From assembly GCA_030038595.1 (NCBI GenBank), contig JASHSW010000090.1:1-5693 (forward strand): a stretch of 5,693 nt of DNA. Direction: 5' to 3'. The notes beneath the pieces were generated by a model that had not been told where the DNA came from, did not search any database, and was given only the letters and a program-made list of their open reading frames with translations. The first letter of the stretch is position 1; each line of letters begins with the position of its first letter. Made by a program: the position numbers and the translations under genes. Source of the stretch: Methylovirgula sp. (lineage in GTDB: Bacteria > Pseudomonadota > Alphaproteobacteria > Rhizobiales > Beijerinckiaceae). This document shows positions 1 to 5,194 of the stretch, one piece after another.

Positions 1-332
1 TGCAGGCGCAAAAGCGCGGTGCGATCCTGCCCCGAAAGCCGCGCCGCGCCGTCGACGTCGTGGAAGGAATCGCCGAGCGCCAGCACGGCGCGCGGCGCGT
101 AGCGGGCGACCAGCACGCCGAGCGCGGCAAGCGTCGTCGCCGTGTCGTAGGGCGGCAGGAACACGCGCCGCGCGGCGTAGGCGGAGCCTTTTTCAAGATG
201 AAGATCGGCGACCGCGAGCAGCCGTTCCTCGCGCCAATAGAGCGCACCCATCGGGTCGGCGACGAATTGAGCGCGTCCCAGCGCGAGGAGATGCTCGGCC
301 GGATGCCACGGGTCGCGTTGCATGCTGTTCAT
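1..332 (-). CDS. pdeM: Ligase-associated DNA damage response endonuclease PdeM (calcineurin-like metallophosphoesterase), 3' end beyond the window
   Basis: This reading frame enters from the left edge and starts at an ATG at 332-330; only the first 110 codons are present. The N-terminal part shows metallophosphoesterase metal-binding motifs: ADLHLEKG at residues 42-49 (Asp43 and His45, the DxH motif) and GDSFHD at 87-92 (Asp88 and His91). The surrounding text, GALYWREERLLAVADLHLEKGS followed by VFLPPYDT, is characteristic of the PdeM/MPE family. These are manganese-dependent DNA nucleases usually encoded with an ATP-dependent DNA ligase, an Lhr-type helicase and a beta-CASP exonuclease, and thought to act in DNA repair. 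The later GNH and GHxH motifs lie outside the window. The start is uncertain: a second in-frame ATG lies three codons downstream at 323, neither has a clear Shine-Dalgarno sequence, and the frame is open back to a TAG at 384-386. Family assignment is confident; cellular role is inferred from the family. Confidence 0.88.
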   Translation of the reverse strand, partial: MNSMQRDPWHPAEHLLALGRAQFVADPMGALYWREERLLAVADLHLEKGSAYAARRVFLPPYDTATTLAALGVLVARYAPRAVLALGDSFHDVDGAARLSGQDRTALLRL

Positions 333-382
333 GGAGGGATCGGCGCGCAAGGCCAGCGGGAGAATCCGGAACGATTCGTCCC

Positions 383-411
383 ACTATGCTGAGCTGCTTC
401 GCCCCGATCAA
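383..411 (-). promoter_or_regulatory. Candidate pdeM promoter
   Basis: Read on the minus strand, TTGATC (411-406) and CATAGT (388-383) are separated by exactly 17 bases, which fits a sigma-70-type promoter with four of six matches in each box. It would start RNA near 375 and leave a leader of roughly 40 nt before the pdeM ATG. This is pattern matching only; a GC-rich genome gives few such spacings by chance but some are expected. Confidence 0.33.
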
Positions 412-439
412 GAGGGCCCGCAATTTCGGCACAAGATGT

Positions 440-449
440 GCAAATTTGC
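440..449. promoter_or_regulatory. Perfect 10-bp palindrome GCAAATTTGC in the divergent spacer
   Basis: GCAAATTTGC is a perfect inverted repeat in an AT-rich patch within an otherwise GC-rich spacer between pdeM and icd. It lies about 37 bp upstream of the candidate icd -35 box and about 29 bp upstream of the candidate pdeM -35 box, a position suited to a regulator affecting both directions. No regulator family is recognised, and a 10-bp palindrome can occur by chance. Confidence 0.25.
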
Positions 450-485
450 GGCGGCGGTGCGCAGATCCTGGTGTCGAGGCGGCGC

Positions 486-514
486 TTTGCCGTCTCCGGC
501 CGCGATGCTATAGG
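486..514 (+). promoter_or_regulatory. icd: Candidate icd promoter
   Basis: TTTGCC (486-491) or, one base on, TTGCCG (487-492) is followed after 17 or 16 bases by TATAGG (509-514), the best -10-like hexamer upstream of icd. RNA would start near 521, giving a leader of about 36 nt with the AAAAGG ribosome-binding site near its end. Box quality is moderate. Confidence 0.45.
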
Positions 515-540
515 GGCGGCGCAACTGCCTAGGCCATTCC

Positions 541-557
541 TCGAAAAGGTTTTTCGA
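541..557 (+). promoter_or_regulatory. icd: icd ribosome-binding site inside a small inverted repeat
   Basis: AAAAGG (544-549) sits 7 bases before the icd ATG and is the likely Shine-Dalgarno element. It is embedded in a perfect 7-bp inverted repeat, TCGAAAA (541-547), loop GGT, TTTTCGA (551-557), whose right arm ends on the A of the start codon. In RNA this would be a weak stem (two G-C and five A-U pairs) that partly covers the binding site while leaving the GG in the loop. The inverted repeat is seen directly; any effect on translation is inference. Confidence 0.45.
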
Positions 558-1780
558 TGAACAAGATCAAGGTCGCAAATCCCGTCGTCGAACTCGACGG
601 CGACGAGATGACCCGGATCATCTGGCACCTCATCCGAGAAAAGCTTATCGAGCCGTATCTCGACATCGACCTCGAATATTACGACCTCTCCATTCAGAAT
701 CGCGACGCCACCGAAGACCAGGTGACGGTCGACGCCGCCAATGCGGTAAAGAAATGGGGCGTCGGCGTAAAATGCGCGACGATTACGCCCGACGAGGCGC
801 GGGTCGCCGAGTTCGGCCTCAAAGAGATGTGGAAATCGCCGAACGGCACGATCCGCAACATCCTGGGCGGCGTCATCTTCCGCGAACCGATCATCTGCAA
901 GAACGTGCCGCGCCTCGTGCCCGGCTGGACGGCGCCGATCGTCGTCGGCCGTCACGCCTTCGGCGACCAATACCGTGCCGTCGATTTCAAAGTCCCCGGC
1001 AGCGGACGGCTCACCGTCAAGTTCGAGGGCGACGACGGCAAGGTCATCGAGAAGGAAGTATTCAATTTTCCCGGCGCCGGCGTCGCGCTCGCCATGTACA
1101 ATCTCGACGATTCGATACGCGATTTCGCGCGCGCTTCGCTGAATTACGGCTTGCTGCGCAAATATCCCGTCTTTCTTTCGACCAAGAACACAATCCTGAA
1201 ATTCTACGACGGCCGTTTCCGGGATATTTTCCAAGAAGTCTACGAGAAAGAGTTCAAGGAGCAATACCGGGCGGCGCGGATCACCTATGAGCACCGGCTT
1301 ATCGACGACATGGTCGCCTCGGCGCTCAAATGGTCGGGGGGCTACGTCTGGGCCTGCAAGAACTACGACGGCGACGTACAGTCGGACTCCGTCGCGCAAG
1401 GGTTCGGCTCGCTCGGCCTCATGACCTCGGTGCTCCTGACGCCGGACGGCAAGACGGTCGAGGCGGAGGCCGCGCACGGCACCGTGACGCGCCATTACCG
1501 CGAATATCAGAAGGGCAGGGAGACTTCGACCAATTCCATCGCGTCGATCTTCGCCTGGACGCGGGCGCTCGCCCACCGCGCCAAGCTCGACGACAATGCC
1601 GAACTGGCAAAATTTGCCGCCACTTTGGAAAAAGTCTGCGTCGAGACGGTCGAGGCCGGATTCATGACGAAGGATCTGGCTCTGCTCGTCGGCGCCGAAC
1701 AAAGATGGCTCTCGACGACCGGCTTTCTCGACAAGATCAGCGAAAATTTGCGGCACGCCATGGAGCCTGCCCCAGCCTGA
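557..1780 (+). CDS. icd: NADP-dependent isocitrate dehydrogenase, eukaryote-like (subfamily II) type
   Basis: The 407-residue cytoplasmic enzyme oxidatively decarboxylates isocitrate to 2-oxoglutarate with reduction of NADP+ in the TCA cycle. It resembles the homodimeric eukaryotic/alphaproteobacterial group rather than E. coli Icd. The isocitrate loop SPNGTIRN is at 94-101 (Ser94, Arg100), followed by Arg109, Arg132 in [10 protein letters not shown] (131-140), Tyr139, and Lys210 in STKNTILK. The metal-binding aspartates lie in RLIDDM (Asp250) and [11 protein letters not shown] (Asp273, Asp277). [12 protein letters not shown] at 304-315 contains His307, Arg312 and His313, equivalent to the residues that select NADP. 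Length and all active-site residues match the family, so the gene looks intact. The ATG has an AAAAGG element 7 bases upstream. icd faces away from pdeM; dksA follows after 108 bp with its own promoter. No clear terminator hairpin is visible after the stop. Confidence 0.98.
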   Translation: MNKIKVANPVVELDGDEMTRIIWHLIREKLIEPYLDIDLEYYDLSIQNRDATEDQVTVDAANAVKKWGVGVKCATITPDEARVAEFGLKEMWKSPNGTIRNILGGVIFREPIICKNVPRLVPGWTAPIVVGRHAFGDQYRAVDFKVPGSGRLTVKFEGDDGKVIEKEVFNFPGAGVALAMYNLDDSIRDFARASLNYGLLRKYPVFLSTKNTILKFYDGRFRDIFQEVYEKEFKEQYRAARITYEHRLIDDMVASALKWSGGYVWACKNYDGDVQSDSVAQGFGSLGLMTSVLLTPDGKTVEAEAAHGTVTRHYREYQKGRETSTNSIASIFAWTRALAHRAKLDDNAELAKFAATLEKVCVETVEAGFMTKDLALLVGAEQRWLSTTGFLDKISENLRHAMEPAPA

Positions 1781-1823
1781 CGCAAGGAGCCGCTTCGATC
1801 GAAACCGGGGGGTCCGACAAATA

Positions 1824-1852
1824 TTGTGTCGCCGCGGGCATCTCGTTATAAG
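1824..1852 (+). promoter_or_regulatory. dksA: Candidate dksA promoter
   Basis: TTGTGT (1824-1829) and TATAAG (1847-1852) are 17 bases apart, a good sigma-70-type arrangement and the most AT-rich stretch of the icd-dksA spacer. Transcription would begin near 1859, about 30 nt before the GTG at 1889. The -35 box lies in an imperfect palindrome, GACA(N7)TGTC at 1816-1830, which could be an operator, though this is weak. The promoter overlaps the farthest upstream in-frame GTG (1826), which argues against that codon as the start. Confidence 0.5.
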
Positions 1853-1875
1853 GCCTGCGTTTTGGCTTGGGGTGC

Positions 1876-1891
1876 GGAGATTCGAAGCGTG
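1876..1891 (+). promoter_or_regulatory. dksA: Ribosome-binding site that fixes the dksA start at a GTG
   Basis: GGAG (1876-1879) lies 9 bases before GTG at 1889-1891. The alternatives are worse: GTG 1826 lies within the -35 box of the candidate promoter, and ATG 1943 has only a weak GACGAG upstream and would remove the conserved DYRPSEDEPF segment. Confidence 0.6.
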
Positions 1892-2308
1892 CCGACCGAT
1901 ACGATCGATACGGACTACCGACCGTCCGAAGACGAGCCTTTCATGAACGAACGCCAGCGCGAATATTTCCGTCGCAAACTGCTGGCGTGGAAGAACGATA
2001 TCCTGCGCGAAGCCCGCGAGACGCTGGTCGTCCTGCAAAACGATAACGAGAATCTGCCCGATCTGGCGGACCGCGCCTCCTCCGAAACCGATCGCGCCAT
2101 CGAGCTTCGTGCCCGCGATCGGCAGCGCAAATTGATCGCCAAGATCGACTCGGCGCTGAGCCGGCTCGATGAGGGCACCTACGGATATTGCGAGGAAACG
2201 GGCGAGCCGATCTCGCTGAAGCGGCTCGATGCGCGCCCGATCGCAACCTTCTCGATCGAGGCGCAGGAGCGTCACGAGCGCCGCGAGCGCGTCTATCGCG
2301 AAGAGTGA
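1889..2308 (+). CDS. dksA: RNA polymerase-binding transcription factor DksA (single-cysteine, alphaproteobacterial form)
   Basis: From the GTG at 1889 the product is 139 residues, close to alphaproteobacterial DksA and slightly shorter than E. coli DksA (151). DksA enters the secondary channel of RNA polymerase and, with ppGpp, adjusts initiation, especially at rRNA promoters. The order is a short N-terminal segment (DYRPSEDEPF, 9-18), a predicted coiled-coil hairpin from about 21 to 93, and a C-terminal domain. The coiled-coil tip carries DLADRA at 58-63, matching the functional DxxDxA element (Asp58, Asp61, Ala63). In the C-terminal domain only Cys101 of the four zinc cysteines remains; the other three positions are Thr104, Ser122 and Ala125. 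Loss of the zinc site is known in alphaproteobacterial members, and the conserved tip suggests a working protein. It probably has its own promoter rather than relying on icd. Confidence 0.95.
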   Translation: MPTDTIDTDYRPSEDEPFMNERQREYFRRKLLAWKNDILREARETLVVLQNDNENLPDLADRASSETDRAIELRARDRQRKLIAKIDSALSRLDEGTYGYCEETGEPISLKRLDARPIATFSIEAQERHERRERVYREE

Positions 2309-2318
2309 CCTTTCCAAA

Positions 2319-2347
2319 TTGCTTCCTATGTAACATGCGGTTAGGGT
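2319..2347 (+). promoter_or_regulatory. Weak candidate promoter upstream of the M16 gene pair
   Basis: TTGCTT (2319-2324) and TAGGGT (2342-2347) are 17 bases apart in the AT-richer first half of the dksA-M16 spacer. The -10 box is poor. If used, RNA would begin around 2354, inside the 5' arm of the hairpin at 2349-2381, so initiation here might disrupt that hairpin. Confidence 0.2.
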
Positions 2348-2348
2348 T

Positions 2349-2390
2349 GGTGCGGCGCCTGCGGCCGAGCCTCGCCGCGCCTTGAATTTT
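2349..2390 (+). terminator. GC-rich hairpin followed by a T-rich tail, possible dksA terminator
   Basis: The arms GGTGCGGCG (2349-2357) and CGCCGCGCC (2373-2381) pair over nine positions with one G-U wobble; the 15-base loop can itself form a 3-bp GGC/GCC stem (2363-2365 with 2369-2371). TTGAATTTT (2382-2390) follows directly. This has the form of a rho-independent terminator 40 bp after the dksA stop, though the T tract is interrupted and the loop is large. It leaves only 23 bp before the M16 start, so it may instead be a leader structure or a partial terminator. Confidence 0.4.
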
Positions 2391-2413
2391 CACGCCTTTC
2401 CGGAAGAGCGACC

Positions 2414-3745
2414 ATGTCCCAATCGGCTGCCGCTGAGCTCACGCCTTCCGCCGCGATTCCGGCCAAGCCGACCGGGCCGGTCGTCACCTCGGCAAGGCTC
2501 GCCAACGGGCTCGATATCGTGGTTGTTCCCGATCGCCGCGCTCCCGTGGTCACCCACATGGTCTGGTATCGCAACGGTTCGGCGGATGATCCGATCGGCA
2601 AATCCGGAATCGCGCATTTCCTCGAACATCTGATGTTCAAGGGGACGAAGGAGCATCCGGCGGGGGAATTCTCGGAGCGCATCGCGGCTCTTGGCGGGCA
2701 GGAGAATGCCTTCACTTCGACCGACTTCACCGCCTATTTCCAGCGCGTCGCCAAGGAGCATTTGCGGATCTGCATGGAGTACGAGGCCGACCGCATGTCG
2801 AACCTCGTGCTCACCGACGATGTCGTCGCGCCGGAACGCGAGGTTGTGCTCGAAGAGCGCCGCATGCGCACCGATTCCGATCCGGCCGATCTTCTCAACG
2901 AGGCGGTTCAGGCGGCGCTTTTCACGCGTCACCCTTACGGATCGCCGGTGATCGGCTGGCAGCGCGACATCGAGGGGCTCGGACGCGCCGACGCGCTCGC
3001 CTATTACGATCGTTTCTATACACCCGAGAACGCAATTCTCGTGGTCGCCGGCGACGTCGAACCCGCCGCGGTCATCGATCTGGCCCAGGCGATCTACGGC
3101 CGAATTCCCGGCCGCGGCGAAGCGCCGAAACGCCTCCGGGTGCGCGAGCCGGACGTTCGCGCCCACCGGCTCGTCTCGCTCGCCGACCCCAAGGTCGAGC
3201 AGCCGTCCTATCAGACCGTCTTCCTCGTTCCCTCCTATCGTACCGGCGCGCCCGGCGAGGCGGAGGCGCTGGAAGTGCTCGCCCATTACTTGGGCGGCGG
3301 CCCCGCGAGCCTGCTCTTCAAGACGCTGGTGATCGACAAAAAGATCGCCGTCTCCGCCGGCGCCTATTACGCCGGCACGGCGCTCGACGACACGCGCTTC
3401 TACGCCTATGCGATGCCGGCGCCGGGCATCGGCCTCGAAACGCTCGACGCCGAGATTGCCAGGCTCATCGCCGAAGTCGCAAATCGCGGCATTGAAGAAG
3501 CCGACCTCGGCCGCGCCAAGACGCGGCTCGTTGCCGATGCGATCTACGCGCAGGATAGCCAAGTTGCGCTGGCGCAATGGTACGGCGCTTCGCTCGCAAC
3601 CGGCCTGTCGCTCGCCGACATCGCCGCCTGGCCGGAACGGATCGAGGCGGTCGGCGCCGCCGATATCGTGAAAGCGGCGCGCTGGCTCGACCGGCGGCGC
3701 AGCGTTACCGGGTTTCTTCTGCCCGAAGAAGCCGCCGTGGCGTGA
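2414..3745 (+). CDS. M16 family zinc metallopeptidase, catalytic subunit (M16B type)
   Basis: The 443-residue product is a pitrilysin/insulinase-type peptidase. The inverted zinc motif HFLEH is at 68-72 (His68, His72 as ligands, Glu71 as catalytic base). The third ligand is Glu148 in EREVVLEERR (141-150), 80 residues after His68, the usual family spacing, with the accessory Glu141 also present. NAFTSTDFTAYF (98-109) is the conserved substrate-groove strand. A second, inactive M16 domain follows from about residue 200; at the place where a partner would carry the R/Y element it reads DKKIAVSAGAYY (308-319), so that element is missing. The N-terminus is Ala/Pro-rich without a hydrophobic signal peptide, suggesting a cytoplasmic location. 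ATG 2414 is the first start codon after an in-frame TAG (2342-2344), and GGAAGAG precedes it by 5 bases. The next gene, 7 bp on, encodes the likely partner. Physiological substrate unknown. Confidence 0.93.
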   Translation: MSQSAAAELTPSAAIPAKPTGPVVTSARLANGLDIVVVPDRRAPVVTHMVWYRNGSADDPIGKSGIAHFLEHLMFKGTKEHPAGEFSERIAALGGQENAFTSTDFTAYFQRVAKEHLRICMEYEADRMSNLVLTDDVVAPEREVVLEERRMRTDSDPADLLNEAVQAALFTRHPYGSPVIGWQRDIEGLGRADALAYYDRFYTPENAILVVAGDVEPAAVIDLAQAIYGRIPGRGEAPKRLRVREPDVRAHRLVSLADPKVEQPSYQTVFLVPSYRTGAPGEAEALEVLAHYLGGGPASLLFKTLVIDKKIAVSAGAYYAGTALDDTRFYAYAMPAPGIGLETLDAEIARLIAEVANRGIEEADLGRAKTRLVADAIYAQDSQVALAQWYGASLATGLSLADIAAWPERIEAVGAADIVKAARWLDRRRSVTGFLLPEEAAVA

Positions 3746-3755
3746 GACGCCTATG
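3739..3755 (+). promoter_or_regulatory. Hairpin spanning the stop/start junction of the two M16 genes
   Basis: GGCGT (3739-3743), loop GAG, and ACGCC (3747-3751) form a perfect 5-bp, mostly G-C stem. The stop codon TGA (3743-3745) of the first M16 gene is within it and the ATG of the second (3753) begins one base after it. No separate Shine-Dalgarno sequence is visible for the second gene. This layout suits translational coupling, in which the terminating ribosome opens the hairpin and restarts; coupling is inferred. Confidence 0.35.
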
Positions 3756-5048
3756 ACCATCCCTTCGAAGACGAAAACGAGACAAGGCCTGCCGGCCTCG
3801 CCCGCCTCGCGCGTAGGCAACGTCGTTTCTCCGGGCGGCATCGAGGCCTGGCTCGTCGAGGATTATGCCGTGCCGATCGTGGCGCTCGAATTCGCCCTGT
3901 TGGGCGGCGCCGCGCAGGACCCGAAGGGCAAGCCAGGCCTCGCCAATCTGCTGGCCGGCCTTCTCGACGAAGGGGCAGGCCCTTACGATTCCGACGCCTT
4001 CCATCGCGCCCTCGAAGAACAGGCGATCGAACTGTCGTTTTCGGCGGATCGCGATTTTCTTTCCGGCCGGATGCAGACGCTCGCCCGCAACAAGGAGCGG
4101 GCGTTCGAATTGCTGCGCCTCGCGGTGAGCGAAGCGCGGCTCGAGGCCGACGCTTTCGAACGGGTAAAGAGCCAGGTCGCCGCCGGATTAAAACGCGAGC
4201 TGAACGATCCCGATACCGTCGCGAGCCGCACCTTCCGGCGCCTCGCCTATCCCGATCATCCCTATGGCGCGCCGCTGCGCGGCGATCTCGACACGCTCGA
4301 ATCGCTCCGCCGCGCCGACGTCGCCGATTTACGCAGCGCGGGCTTCGCGCGCGACAATTTGAAGATTGCCGTGGTGGGGGCGATCGATGCCGGAACGCTC
4401 GGCAAGGCGCTCGACGACGTGTTCGGCGCGCTGCCTGGCAAGGCCGCGCTCGCGCCGGTCGCCGATATTGTCCTCTCGGGCGCCGGCACGCGCCACGTCG
4501 TCGATCTCGACGTGCCGCAATCGACGATCCGCTTCGGCCGCCAGGGGATCGCCCGCACGGATAAAGATTTCATCGCCGCGATGGTCGTCAACCACGTGCT
4601 CGGCGGCGGCGTCTTTTCGGCGCGGCTTTTCAAGGAGGTGCGCGAGAAGCGCGGGCTTGCCTATTCGGTCTATTCGCGGCTCGTCGACCAGGATCACGCC
4701 GCGATGCTGTGGGGCGGGACCTCGACCAAGAACGAGCGCGCGGTCGAATCGATGCAGGTGATCGAGGCCGAGATCCGCAGTCTCGCGGAGGCGGGTCCGA
4801 GCGAGGAAGAGTTGGAGAAGGCGAAGCAGTACCTGATCGGCTCTTACGCGCTGCGCTTCGACACTTCGACCAAGATCGCCAGTCTTCTCGCCCGCCTGCA
4901 GGCCGAGGGCTATGGCGTCGATTTTCTCGACGAGCGCAACCGGCTGATCGCCGCCGTCACGATGGAAGACGCCAAACGCGCCGCCCGCCGGCTCTTCGGC
5001 GACGGATCGCTGCTCGTCGCGGTGGTGGGGAAGCCGGTCGGGATGTAG
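3753..5048 (+). CDS. M16 family peptidase-like protein, non-catalytic partner subunit
   Basis: The 431-residue product has two M16 domains (about 25-230 and 235-431) but no zinc site: where the preceding protein has HFLEH, this one has NLLAG (65-69, in KPGLANLLAGLLDEG). It keeps the C-terminal-domain signature FSARLFKEVREKRGLAYSVYSR at 288-309, with Arg300 and Tyr304, the R/Y element that in characterised bacterial M16B heterodimers helps hold the substrate. With its neighbour it therefore supplies the half of the active site the other lacks, as in alpha/beta pairs such as mitochondrial processing peptidase. The opening SPGGIEAWLVEDYAVP (26-41) is typical of this alphaproteobacterial subgroup. 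No signal peptide or membrane segment is seen, so a cytoplasmic complex is likely. It lies 7 bp after the catalytic gene and almost certainly shares its transcript. Substrate unknown. Confidence 0.9.
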   Translation: MTIPSKTKTRQGLPASPASRVGNVVSPGGIEAWLVEDYAVPIVALEFALLGGAAQDPKGKPGLANLLAGLLDEGAGPYDSDAFHRALEEQAIELSFSADRDFLSGRMQTLARNKERAFELLRLAVSEARLEADAFERVKSQVAAGLKRELNDPDTVASRTFRRLAYPDHPYGAPLRGDLDTLESLRRADVADLRSAGFARDNLKIAVVGAIDAGTLGKALDDVFGALPGKAALAPVADIVLSGAGTRHVVDLDVPQSTIRFGRQGIARTDKDFIAAMVVNHVLGGGVFSARLFKEVREKRGLAYSVYSRLVDQDHAAMLWGGTSTKNERAVESMQVIEAEIRSLAEAGPSEEELEKAKQYLIGSYALRFDTSTKIASLLARLQAEGYGVDFLDERNRLIAAVTMEDAKRAARRLFGDGSLLVAVVGKPVGM

Positions 5049-5051
5049 AGT

Positions 5052-5173
5052 CCCTCCCCCTGCTTGCGGGGAGAGGGTAGGGTGAGGGGCGGGGCGATTT
5101 GCATCGTCGTGGCCAGTCTCCTTGCTCCTCACCCCAACCCTCTCCCCATTCGCTTTACGCATGGGGCGAGGGG
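5052..5173. repeat. Inverted G/C-rich palindromic repeat pair between the M16 genes and mutL
   Basis: The 146-bp spacer 5049-5194 is mostly one repeat structure. The left unit is a hairpin, CCCTCCCCC (5052-5060) with GGGGAGAGGG (5068-5077), one bulged A and a 7-base loop, starting just after the M16 stop. The right unit is CCCTCTCCCCAT (5138-5149) with ATGGGGCGAGGG (5161-5172), one mismatch and an 11-base loop. The units are also inverted copies of each other: 5068-5087 matches the reverse complement of 5127-5147 apart from one substitution and one extra G. Repeats with CCCTCACCC/CCCTCTCCCC cores are, from memory, common between genes in Hyphomicrobiales. It may end transcription of the M16 pair, but no T tract follows, so it is not a classical terminator. 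Confidence 0.75.
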
Positions 5174-5194
5174 CACTGCAGCCGCCGAGGATCC

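Noticed and set aside
60..392. A 110-codon plus-strand frame and a 79-codon minus frame (193-432) at the left edge
   Set aside because: Both are out of frame with pdeM, whose metal-binding motifs identify the true frame.
1781..1823. Possible icd terminator, including the palindrome TTCGATCGAA (1794-1803)
   Set aside because: The palindrome is only 10 bp with no loop or T tract, and no GC-rich stem is present, so it does not support a terminator call.
329..2317. A 662-codon open frame on the minus strand opposite pdeM's start region, icd and dksA
   Set aside because: It runs through both genes and the promoter-bearing spacers, shows no recognisable domain, and is what strong third-position GC bias produces opposite real genes. 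icd and dksA on the plus strand are certain.
2390..3841. A 483-codon open frame on the minus strand opposite the catalytic M16 gene
   Set aside because: The protein is a low-information Arg/Gly/Asp-rich text without family motifs, fully opposite a gene with an intact zinc site; a codon-bias shadow.
4329..5162. A 277-codon minus-strand frame starting in the repeat block and covering the second M16 gene
   Set aside because: It begins inside the palindromic repeat ([11 protein letters not shown] is a translation of the repeat) and has no domain; a shadow of the M16 coding sequence.
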